This document shows, piece after piece, positions 20,582-31,965 of a DNA stretch of 64,000 nucleotides (position 1 is its first letter; each line of letters starts with the position of its first letter). Source of the DNA: Lumnitzera littorea (taxonomy: Eukaryota; Streptophyta; Magnoliopsida; Myrtales; Combretaceae). Location: positions 11,470,632 to 11,534,631 of the forward strand of contig JAMXBB010000002.1 in the NCBI GenBank assembly GCA_024138015.1, written 5' to 3'. A program made the position numbers and the translations under genes. The notes below the pieces were generated by a model. The model made no database searches. It had not been told where the DNA came from and saw only the letters and a list, made by a program, of their open reading frames with translations.

Positions 20582-23207
20582 TGTCAAGCCTAGTTTTTTA
20601 CCCTCTCGGTTTTTTAAAAATTAAGTTTTCTCTAAACCGATCAGTACTAAACCATACCTGTTTAATATTGATTCTCGACTAGGGTTTAAAGAAAAACCAT
20701 TTCTTTTTTAAAACAACTTTGGAGTTGCCACCTAATTGGAGTCGAGAAAAATAGTTAAGTTATAACTAATTGGATGGATTGGTTATAACTTAGCTACTAA
20801 TTTAACAATTAAAACCAATTTTATGAAAACGGTTTTTGAAAACCAGAAATTTAGGTCCAGGGGTTAGGAATTTTAAACCCTTATGGGTATTATTGACTTT
20901 CCAAAATTAGAATTAAATTTAAAAATTACCTTTAATTTTGAAAGAAAAAACTTGATTATTGGTTACTCTAATTGGATAAATGAAATAATCTAAACTAAAG
21001 AAAAAGGGAAATTAGTTTTTTTTTTTTAATTTTTATCGTCACCCTGTAGATGCTTACGTACCTACTATTCGGGATCAGATGTACGTATTTCTTTTAATGA
21101 AAACTTTAGTAGGTTAAATTAATTTTAATTTTGGAAACATGTCGAGTTTACGTTTTTAATTTAATTTGGTTTATTTGAGGAAATTTCTAAAAAATCAAAG
21201 TCTTAAATTGAAATTTTCATTTTTGGAAAAATGGTTGATTTATTTTTATTATTTTTTTATTTTTCTGGAAAATCAATTTTTCTAAGTGATAAAACAACTA
21301 TTTATTCTTATTTTATTTATTTTTCTTATTTATTTATTTATCCTATTTCATCGCTTAATTTATTTATTACTTATTATATCTTATTTATTTTTATTAAACT
21401 AATAAAATAAAATAAAATAACTTATTTATTTATTATTTTTTTTTCTTTTCTTATTTTTCTTTTCTTCTTCTTTTTTTTATTACATTTACATAAGTAAGTA
21501 AAACAAATAATTAAATAAATAAAAAAAAATAAAATAAGCTTCGGATGGATGCAGTTGGATGTGTAGGTTGGACTTGGGTCGGTTATGTCAAATCAGGTTG
21601 TTGGGTCGGGTTTGTGTCGCTGGCACAGATCCGAGTTAGGTTGTGGATGGAAGGAAAGTAGCAGCACGTGACGGAGAAGCTCCAGGCATTTCTGACCACC
21701 TAAACGACGGGGAAAAGGTTTTAGTGAGTATTTTATTGGGTTTATGGGGGGTAGGCGAAGTGCCGAGATTGGTGGAGCTTGAGTTTGTGGTTTTCGAAAG
21801 TTGGCTATAGGTGGCGATGGTGGTTTGGTTGTGTGGGGGTTGCTAGGTGTGATTGGTTGGTTGGGGTAAGGATTTTGGAGTGTTGGGAGTATGATTGTGT
21901 GGTTAGTTTGGGTCAAAGATGGCTGAGGGTGGTGGTTCGAGAAGAGAGAGGGGTAACGATTAGGGTTAATGGAAGGTGGCTTGAGGAAGCTGTTAGGGGC
22001 TATGGCAATAGTTCAAAGAGGTTAGGTTGGAGAGCCTAAGCTAAGGGGAACGCGGCCGTAGTGGTGGTTAGGCTTGGGTTAGAGTGGAGAGAGAGAATTA
22101 AAGAGGGAGAGTATGGGTTAGAGAGAGAAACAACCGTGAGAGAGAGGGAGAGCTTGGGAGTTACTTGTAAATCGTTGTGTGTCCTTGTATGTACACTCCA
22201 AAGCCCCTTTTATACATGAATTGATCTTAGAAACAAAGGAAAGTTCAAATCAGATTTAATGAAGAATGCTTAGAAAATTAGTTTTATTTTTTTCGATTTT
22301 TAGGGCTCAAATTGAATTCGTTTTTTTACCAAACCTAGACACATTATTGTGTTTGATTCAAAGTAGGCCATGTATTCAATAAGATTAAGGTAAAAAACTG
22401 CGTGAGTGTGTGTGAAATCAGTGTGGAAATTGGAGCTGAAGTGAGGGGGTCGGGTGTTCTTTAGCCGAGAAAAAAGAGGAAAATCTGGAAGGAAAAAGGG
22501 GGAAAGTACTGATGTGGTGCCACATTAGCCGTGCTGACCACTCCCGACTTGCCATGTGTCATCTCTGACACTTGATAGCTGACGTAGCATGCTACGTAGA
22601 TACCTTGTAGCGCTACGTCAGCAAGGTCGTCTAACCTAATGCTGCCACGTATCAGGACACGTGGTGCAATATTAGTTTACAAAAAATAAAAAAGGCCTCC
22701 CTATTTTTACTAAGATTCAAACTCAAGACCTCACACTCAATACCAAAACCAAATTCATATGCTTAACCATTAGACCATTGACTTGTGCCTTGTTTATATG
22801 TGTAATCAAATTACATATATGGACTCGGTCAGTTTGGGCTAAATTTAAATCTAAACCTAAGTTCAACAGCTTAACTTTTAAACCAAAATTTAAAATCTAT
22901 CCTAATAACATGTTATTTTCTAAAGTCTTTTATTTTTTCAACTTTTCTAAATTTTTTTGTAATTTTTCAATTTTCAAAATTTTATTTTCTAAACTTTTTA
23001 TTTTTTAAGGTTTCTTTCTATAATTTCTTATTTTTTCGTGCTTTTTCTTAATTTTTAATTTTTTGTATTTTTCTATAATTCTTATTTTTTTCTAAATTTC
23101 TTAATTTTTTTGGATTTTCTTTAATTTTCTTTTTTTTTTTTTGAATTTTTTTTAATTTAGGACCTTATAACGTAATATGAAAGAGGAGCAAAAATTAGGT
23201 GTCTACA
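20582..23207 (-). mobile_element. Family-2 LTR-like insertion (solo LTR) inside element B RT
   Basis: On the - strand the insert starts TGTAGACACC and ends GCTTGACA (TG...CA). It cuts the RT gene between STFMR and LLNHVL. Flanking bases TGCAT (20577-20581) and CGCAT (23208-23212) are a 4/5 target duplication. The - strand has a strong TATAAAAGGGG box (22214-22204) about 1 kb in, then a CT-rich leader. It has no pol genes. Poly(T)-rich sequence fills 22900-23160. Copies occur at 28988-31735 and 49605-51211. A 2.6-kb solo LTR of a gypsy-type element is the best reading. Confidence 0.8.
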
Positions 23208-23913
23208 CGCATAAAAGTACTCGACACATTTATCAAACCAAACGGCATCATCATTCATTCGAACAGACCGTCCTTTGTTTTAAAGGCAATTTTCCACTCG
23301 TTGCCATGTCTCATTTTAATTTGGTGGTAGCCACTCTTTAGATTAATCTTTGAAAAGATCCATGTACCATGTAACTCATTGAGCATATCATTTAATCGAA
23401 AGGATTGCTCATAGAGAATGTGTATCAATAGCTAAGCAAACAATAAAAATCACTATCAAGTAACAATATCCGATCCCTCGATTGAATGATATGCTCTTAA
23501 CAGTGATTTTTATTGATTGCTTGGTTATCAATATACATTCTCTATGAGCCAACCTTTTTCAGCACTAGGACAGTTGGTACGGTACAAGGGCTCATGCTCG
23601 CTTGGACATATCTGTGATCAATAAACTCATCAACTTGTTTCTTTAGCTTAGCAGCTTGCTCATGATTGAGCCTATAGGCAAGTCGGTTATGTAGAGCAGC
23701 TCCAAGTTGAAGGTTAATACAATGCTTTATACCTTTTATAGGTGGTAAACCTTTCGGCATCTCGATAGAAAATAATTCAACATACTCTTGAAGTAATGTA
23801 TGCACCTCGTCAAGTAAGGCTCTCGCTTCTCTCAACTCTAGAAGTTTCCTGCCTAACAAGAACACACACTCTTCCATATTGGCATCTCTAGAAAATTCGG
23901 CCCGGGAAATCAC
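23208..23913 (-). pseudogene. RT N-terminal half of element B, with internal inverted duplication
   Basis: The first part (23542-23913) reads LPPIKGIKHCINLQLGAALH, QAAKLKKQVDEFIDHRYVQA and SPCTVPTVLVLKKVGS, the RT finger region. Beyond this a roughly 100-bp extra segment carries an inverted copy of the adjacent coding sequence (arms 23408-23454 and 23502-23548). The RT frame then resumes with LNDMLNELHGTWIFSKINLK, and MPFGLINVSSTFMR at the right border of the family-2 insertion. The other half of RT lies at 20390-20581. Confidence 0.82.
23408..23548. repeat. Inverted duplication (47-bp arms) in element B RT
   Basis: The left arm starts CTCATAGAGAATGTGTATCA and the right arm ends TGATATACATTCTCTATGAG-like text. 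The arms pair with about five mismatches and are separated by a 47-base loop. One arm is the genuine RT sequence, and the other is an extra copy that inserts about 100 bases into the RT frame. Confidence 0.9.
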
Positions 23914-24009
23914 TATTTACTTCTGTTACAGTGATTAAGTAATCTTTTCTTGTCACTCTTGCACTTCCTTGGGGCTCATTGGGGTCTGTATAACCTTCTT
24001 CTCATCTTT

Positions 24010-24300
24010 CTAGAACATAAAGGTGTTCCGATATCCATTACGTAACACTCTTAGATCAAATAGCTGAGGTTGGCCATGTAGGATGTTGTAGAGCACTTCG
24101 TCTTGGTATCTGTCACAAACAATAATCAACACTTTAACTTGTTCAATGACAGGTAGACTTCCCTTCTCATTTAGCCAATTAATCTTGTACGGCTTAGGGT
24201 AAAGGTAGGTCGACAAATTCAAAGTCTTCACCACTCCTTGAGCTATTACTTTGGTACAACTTCCTCCATTAATGATCAAGGCACATAGTTTGCTATTCAC
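24010..24300 (-). pseudogene. Aspartic protease relic of element B
   Basis: The open stretch reads LCALIINGGSCTKVIAQGVV, then YLYPKPYKINWLNEKGSLPV, and later DEVLYNILHGQPQLFD. This is the retropepsin of gypsy elements whose usual active site is IIDGGSCTNV. The catalytic Asp has become Asn. The end corresponds to the LLGRPWQFD block with a small deletion. It would not cleave the polyprotein. Confidence 0.82.
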
Positions 24301-25868
24301 TTGACAGTTTACTTAGAAGAGGTTCTCCCTCTACTCTTATTGAGAGATCATCGTACGACAAGATAGTACTTAGTCCCCTTTTCGGGTGGGGTCATGACAT
24401 TTGAGTCGTCTTAAAAGTTACTCAACAGGTGATTGACATCCACCTCCTCCTCACCTTTACTAGCACTTTCCACCTCAGGTTAGGGTCTGTCTCCCTTAAT
24501 GGTCATAATACGTAGGTTCAGGCACTAATTAGCCATGTGTCCAAAACTAAGACACTTGGAATACTTAATTTCTTGGGTCTTCTTCCTTGAGCTCTAATGT
24601 TAGTCCTTCTTGGCCTTTGGCTCTTCGGCCTTACTATTACCTTAGCCATCATCAAGTCTGTTTAACATCTGACGTCGGCAGTCCACCTCGGAACTATATT
24701 GAGCTCGGTCATATCTTGGTCAGCTCAGCATACCAGTTCTGCTCAGCAAGCTAGGTCAACTACTCGGCACTTAGTACTCAGCTAATCCGATTTTACCTCT
24801 GCCTTCGACCCTTTGTGCTACCTAGATGGTTTCATCTAAAGTCCTAAGTCTCTGTATCTCCACTATGTTACCAATTTCAATCCTTAGCCCAAAAATGAAT
24901 CATGCTATAGTCTGTATCTCAGGCTTGTCAACATCACATTTGATCATAAGCAACTGCAATTCTCGGACATATTTGTCCATGATTTGCTACCTTATCCCAA
25001 GTCTTAAAGACATTAGAAAGTGTCTTGCTCGTAGTGTTCGGAAACGAGCCTACTTCTCAGGACTCTTTTCATCTAGTTCCATGTTTGAACTTCAAGTCAG
25101 GCTCTCTGGCGCATATTCTACAACTTCTTCCACCACATTACTACATACTTAGAAAATTATAACACAATTACTTAGATACAAATGACATCTTCATAATCAT
25201 AAAAGTCAAATATCTTTTCAATCTTCTCCTCCTAGTCTAATTAGTCATCAACACTATCAGACTCATTAAGGCTCAAAATTTGCACTTTAAGATGCTTAAC
25301 TCCTCTAGGAGCTCTAATCTTGCGTTCTTCAAATCCTTTTACTGCTTTTCATCCTCATACTCCTCAACCTCATCCAACTTAAGTCTCCTTCTCGCAACTT
25401 TGTTAGCATGTCGAGGTGGAGCTGGGTTTATGTTAATAGATTTAGGTGCTCTATTCTTACTAATCTGTCTTCTCACTTCTTGGCCTTGTTCAACAACAAC
25501 CTTCTCTTAAGGCCTAGTCTTCACGATCCTTTGTATGGTAATAGCCAAATTGGCCACAATAGCAATGAGGTCTTAAATCTACTCTTCAGTAGTTCATGGA
25601 GTTTATTGAGTAACACAACTATGACCATGAGCATCACTCTCAGCATTATCACTCTCTCCTTAAATACTAAGGTTTGACATTCTCAATATAAAACTTCCAA
25701 GAAACCTATTACTACACAAAAAATTCTCATAACCCTTGTAACTACTAACCTACATAGTAACTCGAGGACTTGCTTTGTTTTTCCACATGACAACAAAGCA
25801 CAACAAAATAATCATACACTAGAACAAGAACAACTACTTCAACACTAAGCTTTCGATCGTAAAATCAA
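24301..25868 (-). pseudogene. gag relic of element B
   Basis: The - strand near 24850-25240 reads the capsid core in several frames: LDWEEKIEKIFDFYDYEDV, FSKYVVMWWKKL and MKRVLRSRLVSEHYEQ. This is the pattern found in gag of chromovirus-type elements. Near 24530-24600 lies a zinc knuckle, YSKCLSFGHMAN-stop-C, with the first Cys replaced by Ser and a stop before the last Cys. The 5' part is Arg/Lys-rich (RRQISKNRAP, VARRRLKLDEVEEYEDEK). Many stops; not functional. Confidence 0.8.
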
Positions 25869-25881
25869 GTTCTGATACTAG
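25869..25881 (-). promoter_or_regulatory. tRNA-Met primer-binding site of element B
   Basis: The - strand reads TAGTATCAGAACTTG just past the 5' LTR. This differs from the plant initiator-tRNA-Met primer site TGGTATCAGAGC at only two of twelve bases. It sets the - orientation of element B and its LTR inner edge. Confidence 0.7.
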
Positions 25882-25891
25882 GATTATATAG

Positions 25892-26885
25892 TGTGCTTAA
25901 GAGCTCAATAATCACTAGGGCTTACCATCGAGAATAGTAGCCAAACGGGTCCTTTGAGATATTGAAGAAAAGCAGATGGATGAACTATCAAATACAATAG
26001 CATCCGTGAGTTGCTTAGAGGATACGGTGCATCGACGAACACAACATGACTTAGTACTTCACTTGATATGATGTACAAGCTGATACTAAGGTTCATTTGT
26101 CACTAATCTCGAGCTATTCGACAAGATTAGATAAGAGTGTAAGGAAAAATGTACTTGGAGAGGGATGTCTTACAATAATAAGAATATTCATTCAGTGTAA
26201 GGTATATGATGATTTCCAATTACAAGGAAAAAGGGACTATTTATAATAAGTCTTTAAGACAATAAGGATACCTAAGCAATTACAATAAAGGATAATATAA
26301 AAATACTATTAGAGTATATTACCAAAAGGGTAGAAGGGACAAATAGAATAAAGAAATATAGTATAATATTATAAAAAGGAGTGACAGGTGGCATGCTGTG
26401 ATGGGGTCTACATTTTGGAGTCTTGGGATGCTTTGGTTGAGTTGTACTGATGTTGGGGATGTTGCTGATGAAGGGTACTCAAAGTTGCTGAGACGGATAA
26501 AGAACACTGCTGTTTGGTAGGCCAAGTAAGTGGAGCTCAGCATGTAGGCGACTTGACTTCGACACTTGTCAAGCCAGCTTCAACATATAGTTGTCTAGAC
26601 TTGGCAATAAGCACTTTAGTATGTTGGGAGAGAAGAGTTCGATGTGTGGTTGCCTCAGCCTTGGCACTTGATAGATCAGCCCTGGCAATTGACAAGTTGT
26701 TGATTGGACAGAGGTCGAGGTAGAGTAAGGTGTGTCCAAGCTAGGACATTAGAAAGTTTGCCTACTGTTCTTTTGCATACCAATGTTCGTCCTCAGTAAG
26801 CTAATGAAAGAGAATCCTTTTAGTGAGAGATTATAGGCCTCGAAGATAAGCATAGGTGAAGAGTTTAGAGGTTGGTAGTCTATTA
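25892..26885 (-). repeat. 5' LTR of element B
   Basis: It aligns with 17504-18480 throughout, and both end near GGTTGGTAGTC. The left edge lies next to the primer-binding site. The right edge abuts repeat R' directly at 26886. Confidence 0.85.
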
Positions 26886-27378
26886 GATGGAAAGAAAAAA
26901 AATAACATAAAAGACTTTCTAAATATTAACAAGAAGAATCTATCAACATGGTTTGATTAATCATAGGATACTCGTGTGGACGAACTAAAATTGAAGAAGA
27001 ACTCTCAACTTAGTCTTTCTAATTCCTTTTTATCATCAGCAGACGTCAGAACTCCGATAGAAGGAAAGATTCTAAGTCAACTAGTTTACTTTTAAGAAAA
27101 TATAAGGTAAGCATAATTATCTTTGAGTTTCATGTAGTGTTATTGTAAATTCCATCATTTGGATAAAAAAAAGTAATAATTAAATAGTTGATATGTATGA
27201 TATATATGTAAAGGTATGCATTACCAATTATGGTTAGTATTAATGTTCTATTGATTGAATTGGAAATTTTGACATATTACATTGCTAAATATTTAGTAAT
27301 AAATGAGATATATTTAAGTTTGACATACAGTTTGTGTTCATTATTCACAAACCATAGCATATATCTATGTATATACCC
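26886..27378 (+). repeat. Dispersed repeat R', right copy
   Basis: It is the partner of 14537-15027 in the same orientation. It begins exactly at the outer end of element B's 5' LTR, so its left part was cut away or never present. The 68-codon frame of the left copy is broken here. The sequence continues past the point where the left copy is interrupted (CTATGTATATACCC). Confidence 0.75.
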
Positions 27379-28987
27379 TTAATGAAGCAAGCTTGTTATG
27401 TTAAAACTTATATTTAAGAGTGATATGTTAGTGGAATGTTATATGAACATCAAGCTTAATCTTAAGGTTTCTTAAGAGTTGATATATGCATCTGAAGCTT
27501 TGATGAAGAGTATAGTAGATAACTGTAGTAATTGAGTTGATATCATGCTATAAATATATGATAGCTACGGTTTATAACTTAGCATAAGTTGAGTTTAAGT
27601 GTAAAGTAAAGAAGTGTACAAGTAACAACAAGGTCAGAAACTTTGTTAGAGGCTAAGTCAGAATGTAGTTTGGTATTGAATATGTTGCTCACACTAAGAG
27701 TTTGATAGTAGGTTGGAAAGTGCTTTATAAGGACTCGATACCCTTACTAGAGTCACAACGTAAGTCAGAAACTTCTTAGATAAGAACCTAAATTAAGATA
27801 GTAGGTTAGAACCTATCTCACTTAACTAAAAACTTAATAAACAGCTAAAGAAACCCACTTAGCGCAAACTAAAAACATGTCTAACATTGAAAATAAATTC
27901 TTACTTCATATAGTGAATAAAAACTAAAGTTGTGTATTATATTTTAGGGATCATTAACATGGACGAACATGACAACTAAGGATAAAAGTGACATTACAAC
28001 AAGGTAAGTGGGAATAGTGTTTTACCGCACTTTGAAATATTGTTTCAAAATATTTGGAAACTTTGGTATGTACTTGCTTATGATTGTAGTTAGTTGTTTG
28101 TTTGTGTGCGTGTGGCATATATGTTTGGGATTTGATTTGCTATTGTGGGAGATAAGCTTCATTTTATGTTTGTTCTATGAATATTGTTTTGCTTGAATTG
28201 TTTGAACTTAGTTGATCACCCTAAAAACAAATTAACTTGAACTTGACCTAACATCTAACTTGACATGCATTGCAACTTACTAAGAGCAATGGCTAGGATT
28301 CTTGGGCTAAACACGGACCCTTTCAATGAGGATAGCTGAAATAGTTATTCCCTTATCCTTAGTTGAACTAAGTGATAAGAGAGGAGGTTATAGCAAGGTT
28401 GAGAGCTATAGCTCGAAGCTAGTCTTGAGTAGAGGGTATTCTTTATTGCATAAGCCTCGATTTGGTTCTAATTCATGTGTAAGAGGTTAAACTCTTTAAC
28501 CCGAATTAGAGTGAGCACAATTTCTCTAATTTCACGACAATGACAGACCAGATAACGTTGTGCAATGGTACTTATTTGAACACGCATTGCATTTGATTAA
28601 AATTTGCTGGAAAAGCTTGGTTGCTTAATGTTAAAACCATACTTCTATCTCTGTCTCACTTACTGAATAAGTTGTCGCTTATTCTCTTATAGTTGTTTTG
28701 TAGATCTACGAGCACACCCCCTAATTCTGAAAGTTTAGAAAGCAGGGCTAAGAAGTGAGAATTATGAAGGATTGGCTAAACTTTATTTTAAATGTCAGTT
28801 TTACTAACTTTTAAGGAGATTACTAGGATCTCCTGCGGTGGCCCTCTAATTTTCCATTACTAACATGTATATTAAGTTTTATAAACCTATGGAATTTTAT
28901 AATCCTCTTCTTAGATTTGTTATTGTTTCCCATGCAAATATAAATTTGTAAATACTTGTAAATTTTGAACATTTTGCTGAGTACAAT
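27379..28987 (+). repeat. Degenerate family-1-like LTR region
   Basis: The first 500 bases are unassigned. From about 27950 it parallels the family-1 LTR: AGGGATCATTAACATGGACG, the GAACTAAGTGATAAGAGAGG block, and GATAACGTTGTGCAATGG (28552-28569), equivalent to the GACAACGTTGTGCGATGG hallmark of full copies. No pol frame is present. A family-2 copy begins at 28988. Confidence 0.55.
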
Positions 28988-31735
28988 TGTCAAGCTTGAA
29001 ATTTTCCCTGTTTTTATTATTTTTGTTAACTTGATTAGTATTAAACCTTAACCTATTTAATACTAACCCTCGACTTAAAGTTAAGAAAAACTTAGTTCTT
29101 TTTTATTTTAAAAAGTTTGGAGTAGTCACTTGATTGGGGTCCCAAAAAAAGAAATGGGTTCGGTTAAATCGATTTTAACCTAGCTACTGGTTTATTGAAA
29201 AAACCAAATTTTAAAACAGTTTTTAAAAACCTGAGTTTTTGGATTGGAGAACTACTCTGTTAAACCTTTTAATGGATACCAATTTCAACTTTTTGAATTT
29301 AAATTTAATTTTCAATATATCCTTATAATTAGAATTTCTATTTTATAAATAGATGATGAAATTTGAAAAATTAATTACAAGGGGGAAAAATATTTTTTTT
29401 TTCATATTTTAAATCACCCTATAGTTTCTTACGAGTGCTTATATTCTTGTTATTCAGGATTGGATTTTTGTAGTTTATTTCATAAAGTTTAAGTATATTG
29501 GTTGATTTTAATTTTGAAAAATCATTGAGTTTATACTTTTAACCATTCAAATTTATTTGAGAAAAAAAAAATTTAGAAGGGCCCTATTTGGTAGATTTAT
29601 TTATTTTTTTTTTAAAAACTCTAAAATTTCTTAATTTTTTTCAAAGTTGATTTTATTTTATTTTTAAAAAATAAATTTTTATAAGTGGCAAAACATTATT
29701 TACCTTTTTGATCTATTTTTTTCTATTATTTTATTATTATTTTTGTTTTTTTGTTTTAATTGAAGAAAGGAAAATAAAATAAATAAGAAACTAAGCTTCC
29801 TATGTTGTTCTTTTTTTTTTTTTCCTTTCTTTGTTGTTCTTTCTTTTTTCTTTTCTCTTTTTTGGAATTTTTTTGTAATAACAATAAATTTACAAGAAAT
29901 AAATTTAAAAAAAAAAACACATAAAACCGAATCAAAATAACAAAAGAGAAGGCCGGACTTAAATGGCAACACGTAGGTTGGACCTGGGCTCGAATGTAGG
30001 TACGAATCGGGTCATCAAGCCGGATTCAGGTTGGCAAGAAGAAAGAAGAAGTGAGTGGTGGAATGGGTTACTACGGGCAGTTCCAGCACAATTTTTTTTT
30101 TGGGAGAAGGTATTTTTATGAATAATGTATTGGGAAATGGGGGTTTGATGCTAGTGCCGTCATGTTTAGTGGTGTCGGGAGTTGGGCAGTTGAGGTTAGA
30201 GAGAGAAAGTAGCGGTGCTGCCTCCTAAGGTGGTTGTTGAAGGTGGTGAGTGTGTCAGCAAGTAGATTTACAAGGGTGACGACTACGTTGGTGTAGTTGG
30301 TTCGAACCAAAGATGGGTAGAGGATGGTGGTTTATGTGGTGGTTGTAGCTTAGTTAGGGTATAGGTGGCCAATGGTCCTTGGGGTTACGGTAGTAGATGT
30401 AAAGGGTTGGGATCGAAAGCTTTGAGGGTGAAGAGTCTCCTGGAAGCTTCAAATTTGCTCGGAAGTGGCTAAAGAAGATGATACTTTAGAGAGAAAGTGG
30501 CGGTCATGGGTGCTAAATCTAGAGAGAGAAAGCACAAATTTGAGCTTGTATAGAAGATGTTGAGTGATGGTTGATGCTTGGACGAGCTCCTTAATCCCTT
30601 ATTTATATATTCCTAGCACGAATCACATACAAAAGGTCAAAAGAAGTAATAATTCGAGCTTCCAAAATCATGAACTTTGACCGAGCTTTGATTTCAAATC
30701 TAATGTGATTGAGTGTGTATTCTGGCAAAGAAAATGTTGACTATAGTTAATTCACTGATCTAAATCAATTACTTTTACCAAATGAGTCTAATTTTGTAAT
30801 GTTGACTCTAACGTGTAATTGGCATCATTCCATTTTTTAACCTAATTTGATTCACTAAACGGATGAATCGAGACGTGATCTTATGCTCAAATGAAAGTAT
30901 TCCATATTAACAATGTGAAAAAGCCAAGATTCTAGATAGATTTTGATTAAAAATCGAGAAGAAAGGCTAAAAGGTAAGGGCTTTGAGCATGGTAATCAAT
31001 AAATTTCAACCTTCCATGGTTGCACTTTAATGGGGAAGATGCTAAATTGGCGCTAAATGGACTATCGAGTAGTTGCCACGTATTGTCATGTATAGAGCAT
31101 AACACATGGCCTGGTGGTGGTATTAAAAAAAAAAAAAAAGAAAATGTACTTTTATACATTATGAAATTCAAACATTCAACCTCTCACTCTCGTTAATATT
31201 AGGTCTATGCATCTAATCAGTTAGGCTGTTAGTTTGTACTTTATTAACTTATGCAACTAAAATGCATTTAACTTATAAAACAACTTGAAAAACCTATAAA
31301 ATAAAATGTTACTCAATTAAATTATTTACAACTTCAAAAACTATTTCTCTAAAAATAATTTATTTTCCTAAAAATCTATTATTCCTAAAAATTCTACCAT
31401 TGTATTTTTCATTCATCATTTTTTTTCAATTTTCAATTTTTTTAGTATTTTCTAATTTTTTTGAACTTTTTCTAAATTTTCCATATTTTTGTATCTTTCT
31501 AAATTTTCTATATTCTAAACTTTCTATTTTTTATACTTCTTTTTCTAAACTTTCTATTTTTTGTATTTTTTTTTTCTAAACTTTCTATTTTTTTTGAACT
31601 TTTTTAAATTTTTTTTTTTATTTTTTTGAATTCTATATCTTTTTTTTTTGTAGTTTTTTTTTAATTAAAACCCTTTTCTCTATTCTAAAGACAAAAAATT
31701 CTAAAGTTATAGGAGATAAAAATAAAATATCTATA
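28988..31735 (-). mobile_element. Family-2 LTR-like element, second copy
   Basis: It begins TGTCAAGCTTG on + and ends near ATATCTATA, matching the TGTCAAGCC...GTGTCTACA termini of 20582-23207 with decay. A TATATAAAT box lies on the - strand at 30609-30601, followed by a GA/CT-rich leader. The U3 side has the same T-rich (31380-31670) and tRNA-like segments as the other copies. No clear target duplication (ACAAT against GTTGC). It carries no coding domain; the frames at 29700-29972 and 30116-30310 are chance. Confidence 0.7.
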
Positions 31736-31965
31736 GTTGCTTCTCTTTACGGTGAAGTTTTGAGTAAAATATTGCGACAAAAACAAAAAGAGACACAATT
31801 TTGCCTTAGGGATGAATTTTCCCTAAGAAGTACTATAATTAGTTAGCTCTCCTAGGTTTGATTTATTAGGGATTTAGTGAAAAGATAAAAGAGAGAGAAG
31901 ATGCTTTAAGAGATGATTGAGACATTAAGGTGAGTTTTAAAAGGGTTTAGTGCCTTACAAGTTAG
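31736..31965. other. Short unassigned spacer
   Basis: About 230 AT-rich bases lie between the family-2 copy and the first full family-1 LTR. No gene, repeat end or motif was recognised. Confidence 0.4.

Larger units (their letters stand above)
17504..26885 (-). mobile_element. Decayed Ty3/gypsy element B (chromovirus-like) with nested insertion
   Basis: LTRs of about 1 kb lie at 17504-18480 and 25892-26885. Between them on the - strand run gag, protease, RT, RNase H and integrase in Ty3/gypsy order. RT is split by the family-2 insertion at 20582-23207. Next to the right LTR is a tRNA-Met-type primer-binding site. Flanks of the two outer ends do not match (TATGA against GATGG), so the copy may have been rearranged or B recombined with a relative. 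No domain is intact. Confidence 0.85.

Noticed and set aside
21593..22039. Open frames of 86-107 codons on both strands
   Set aside because: They arise from the GC- and repeat-rich leader of the family-2 LTR. No domain is seen and they overlap each other.
24826..25677. Series of + strand frames
   Set aside because: They are shadows of the - strand gag relic of element B, which carries recognisable gag motifs.
14537..27378. R and R' as the LTR pair of one large element
   Set aside because: They lack TG...CA ends, and element B's own LTRs and a family-1 relic border them. A dispersed repeat is the better fit.
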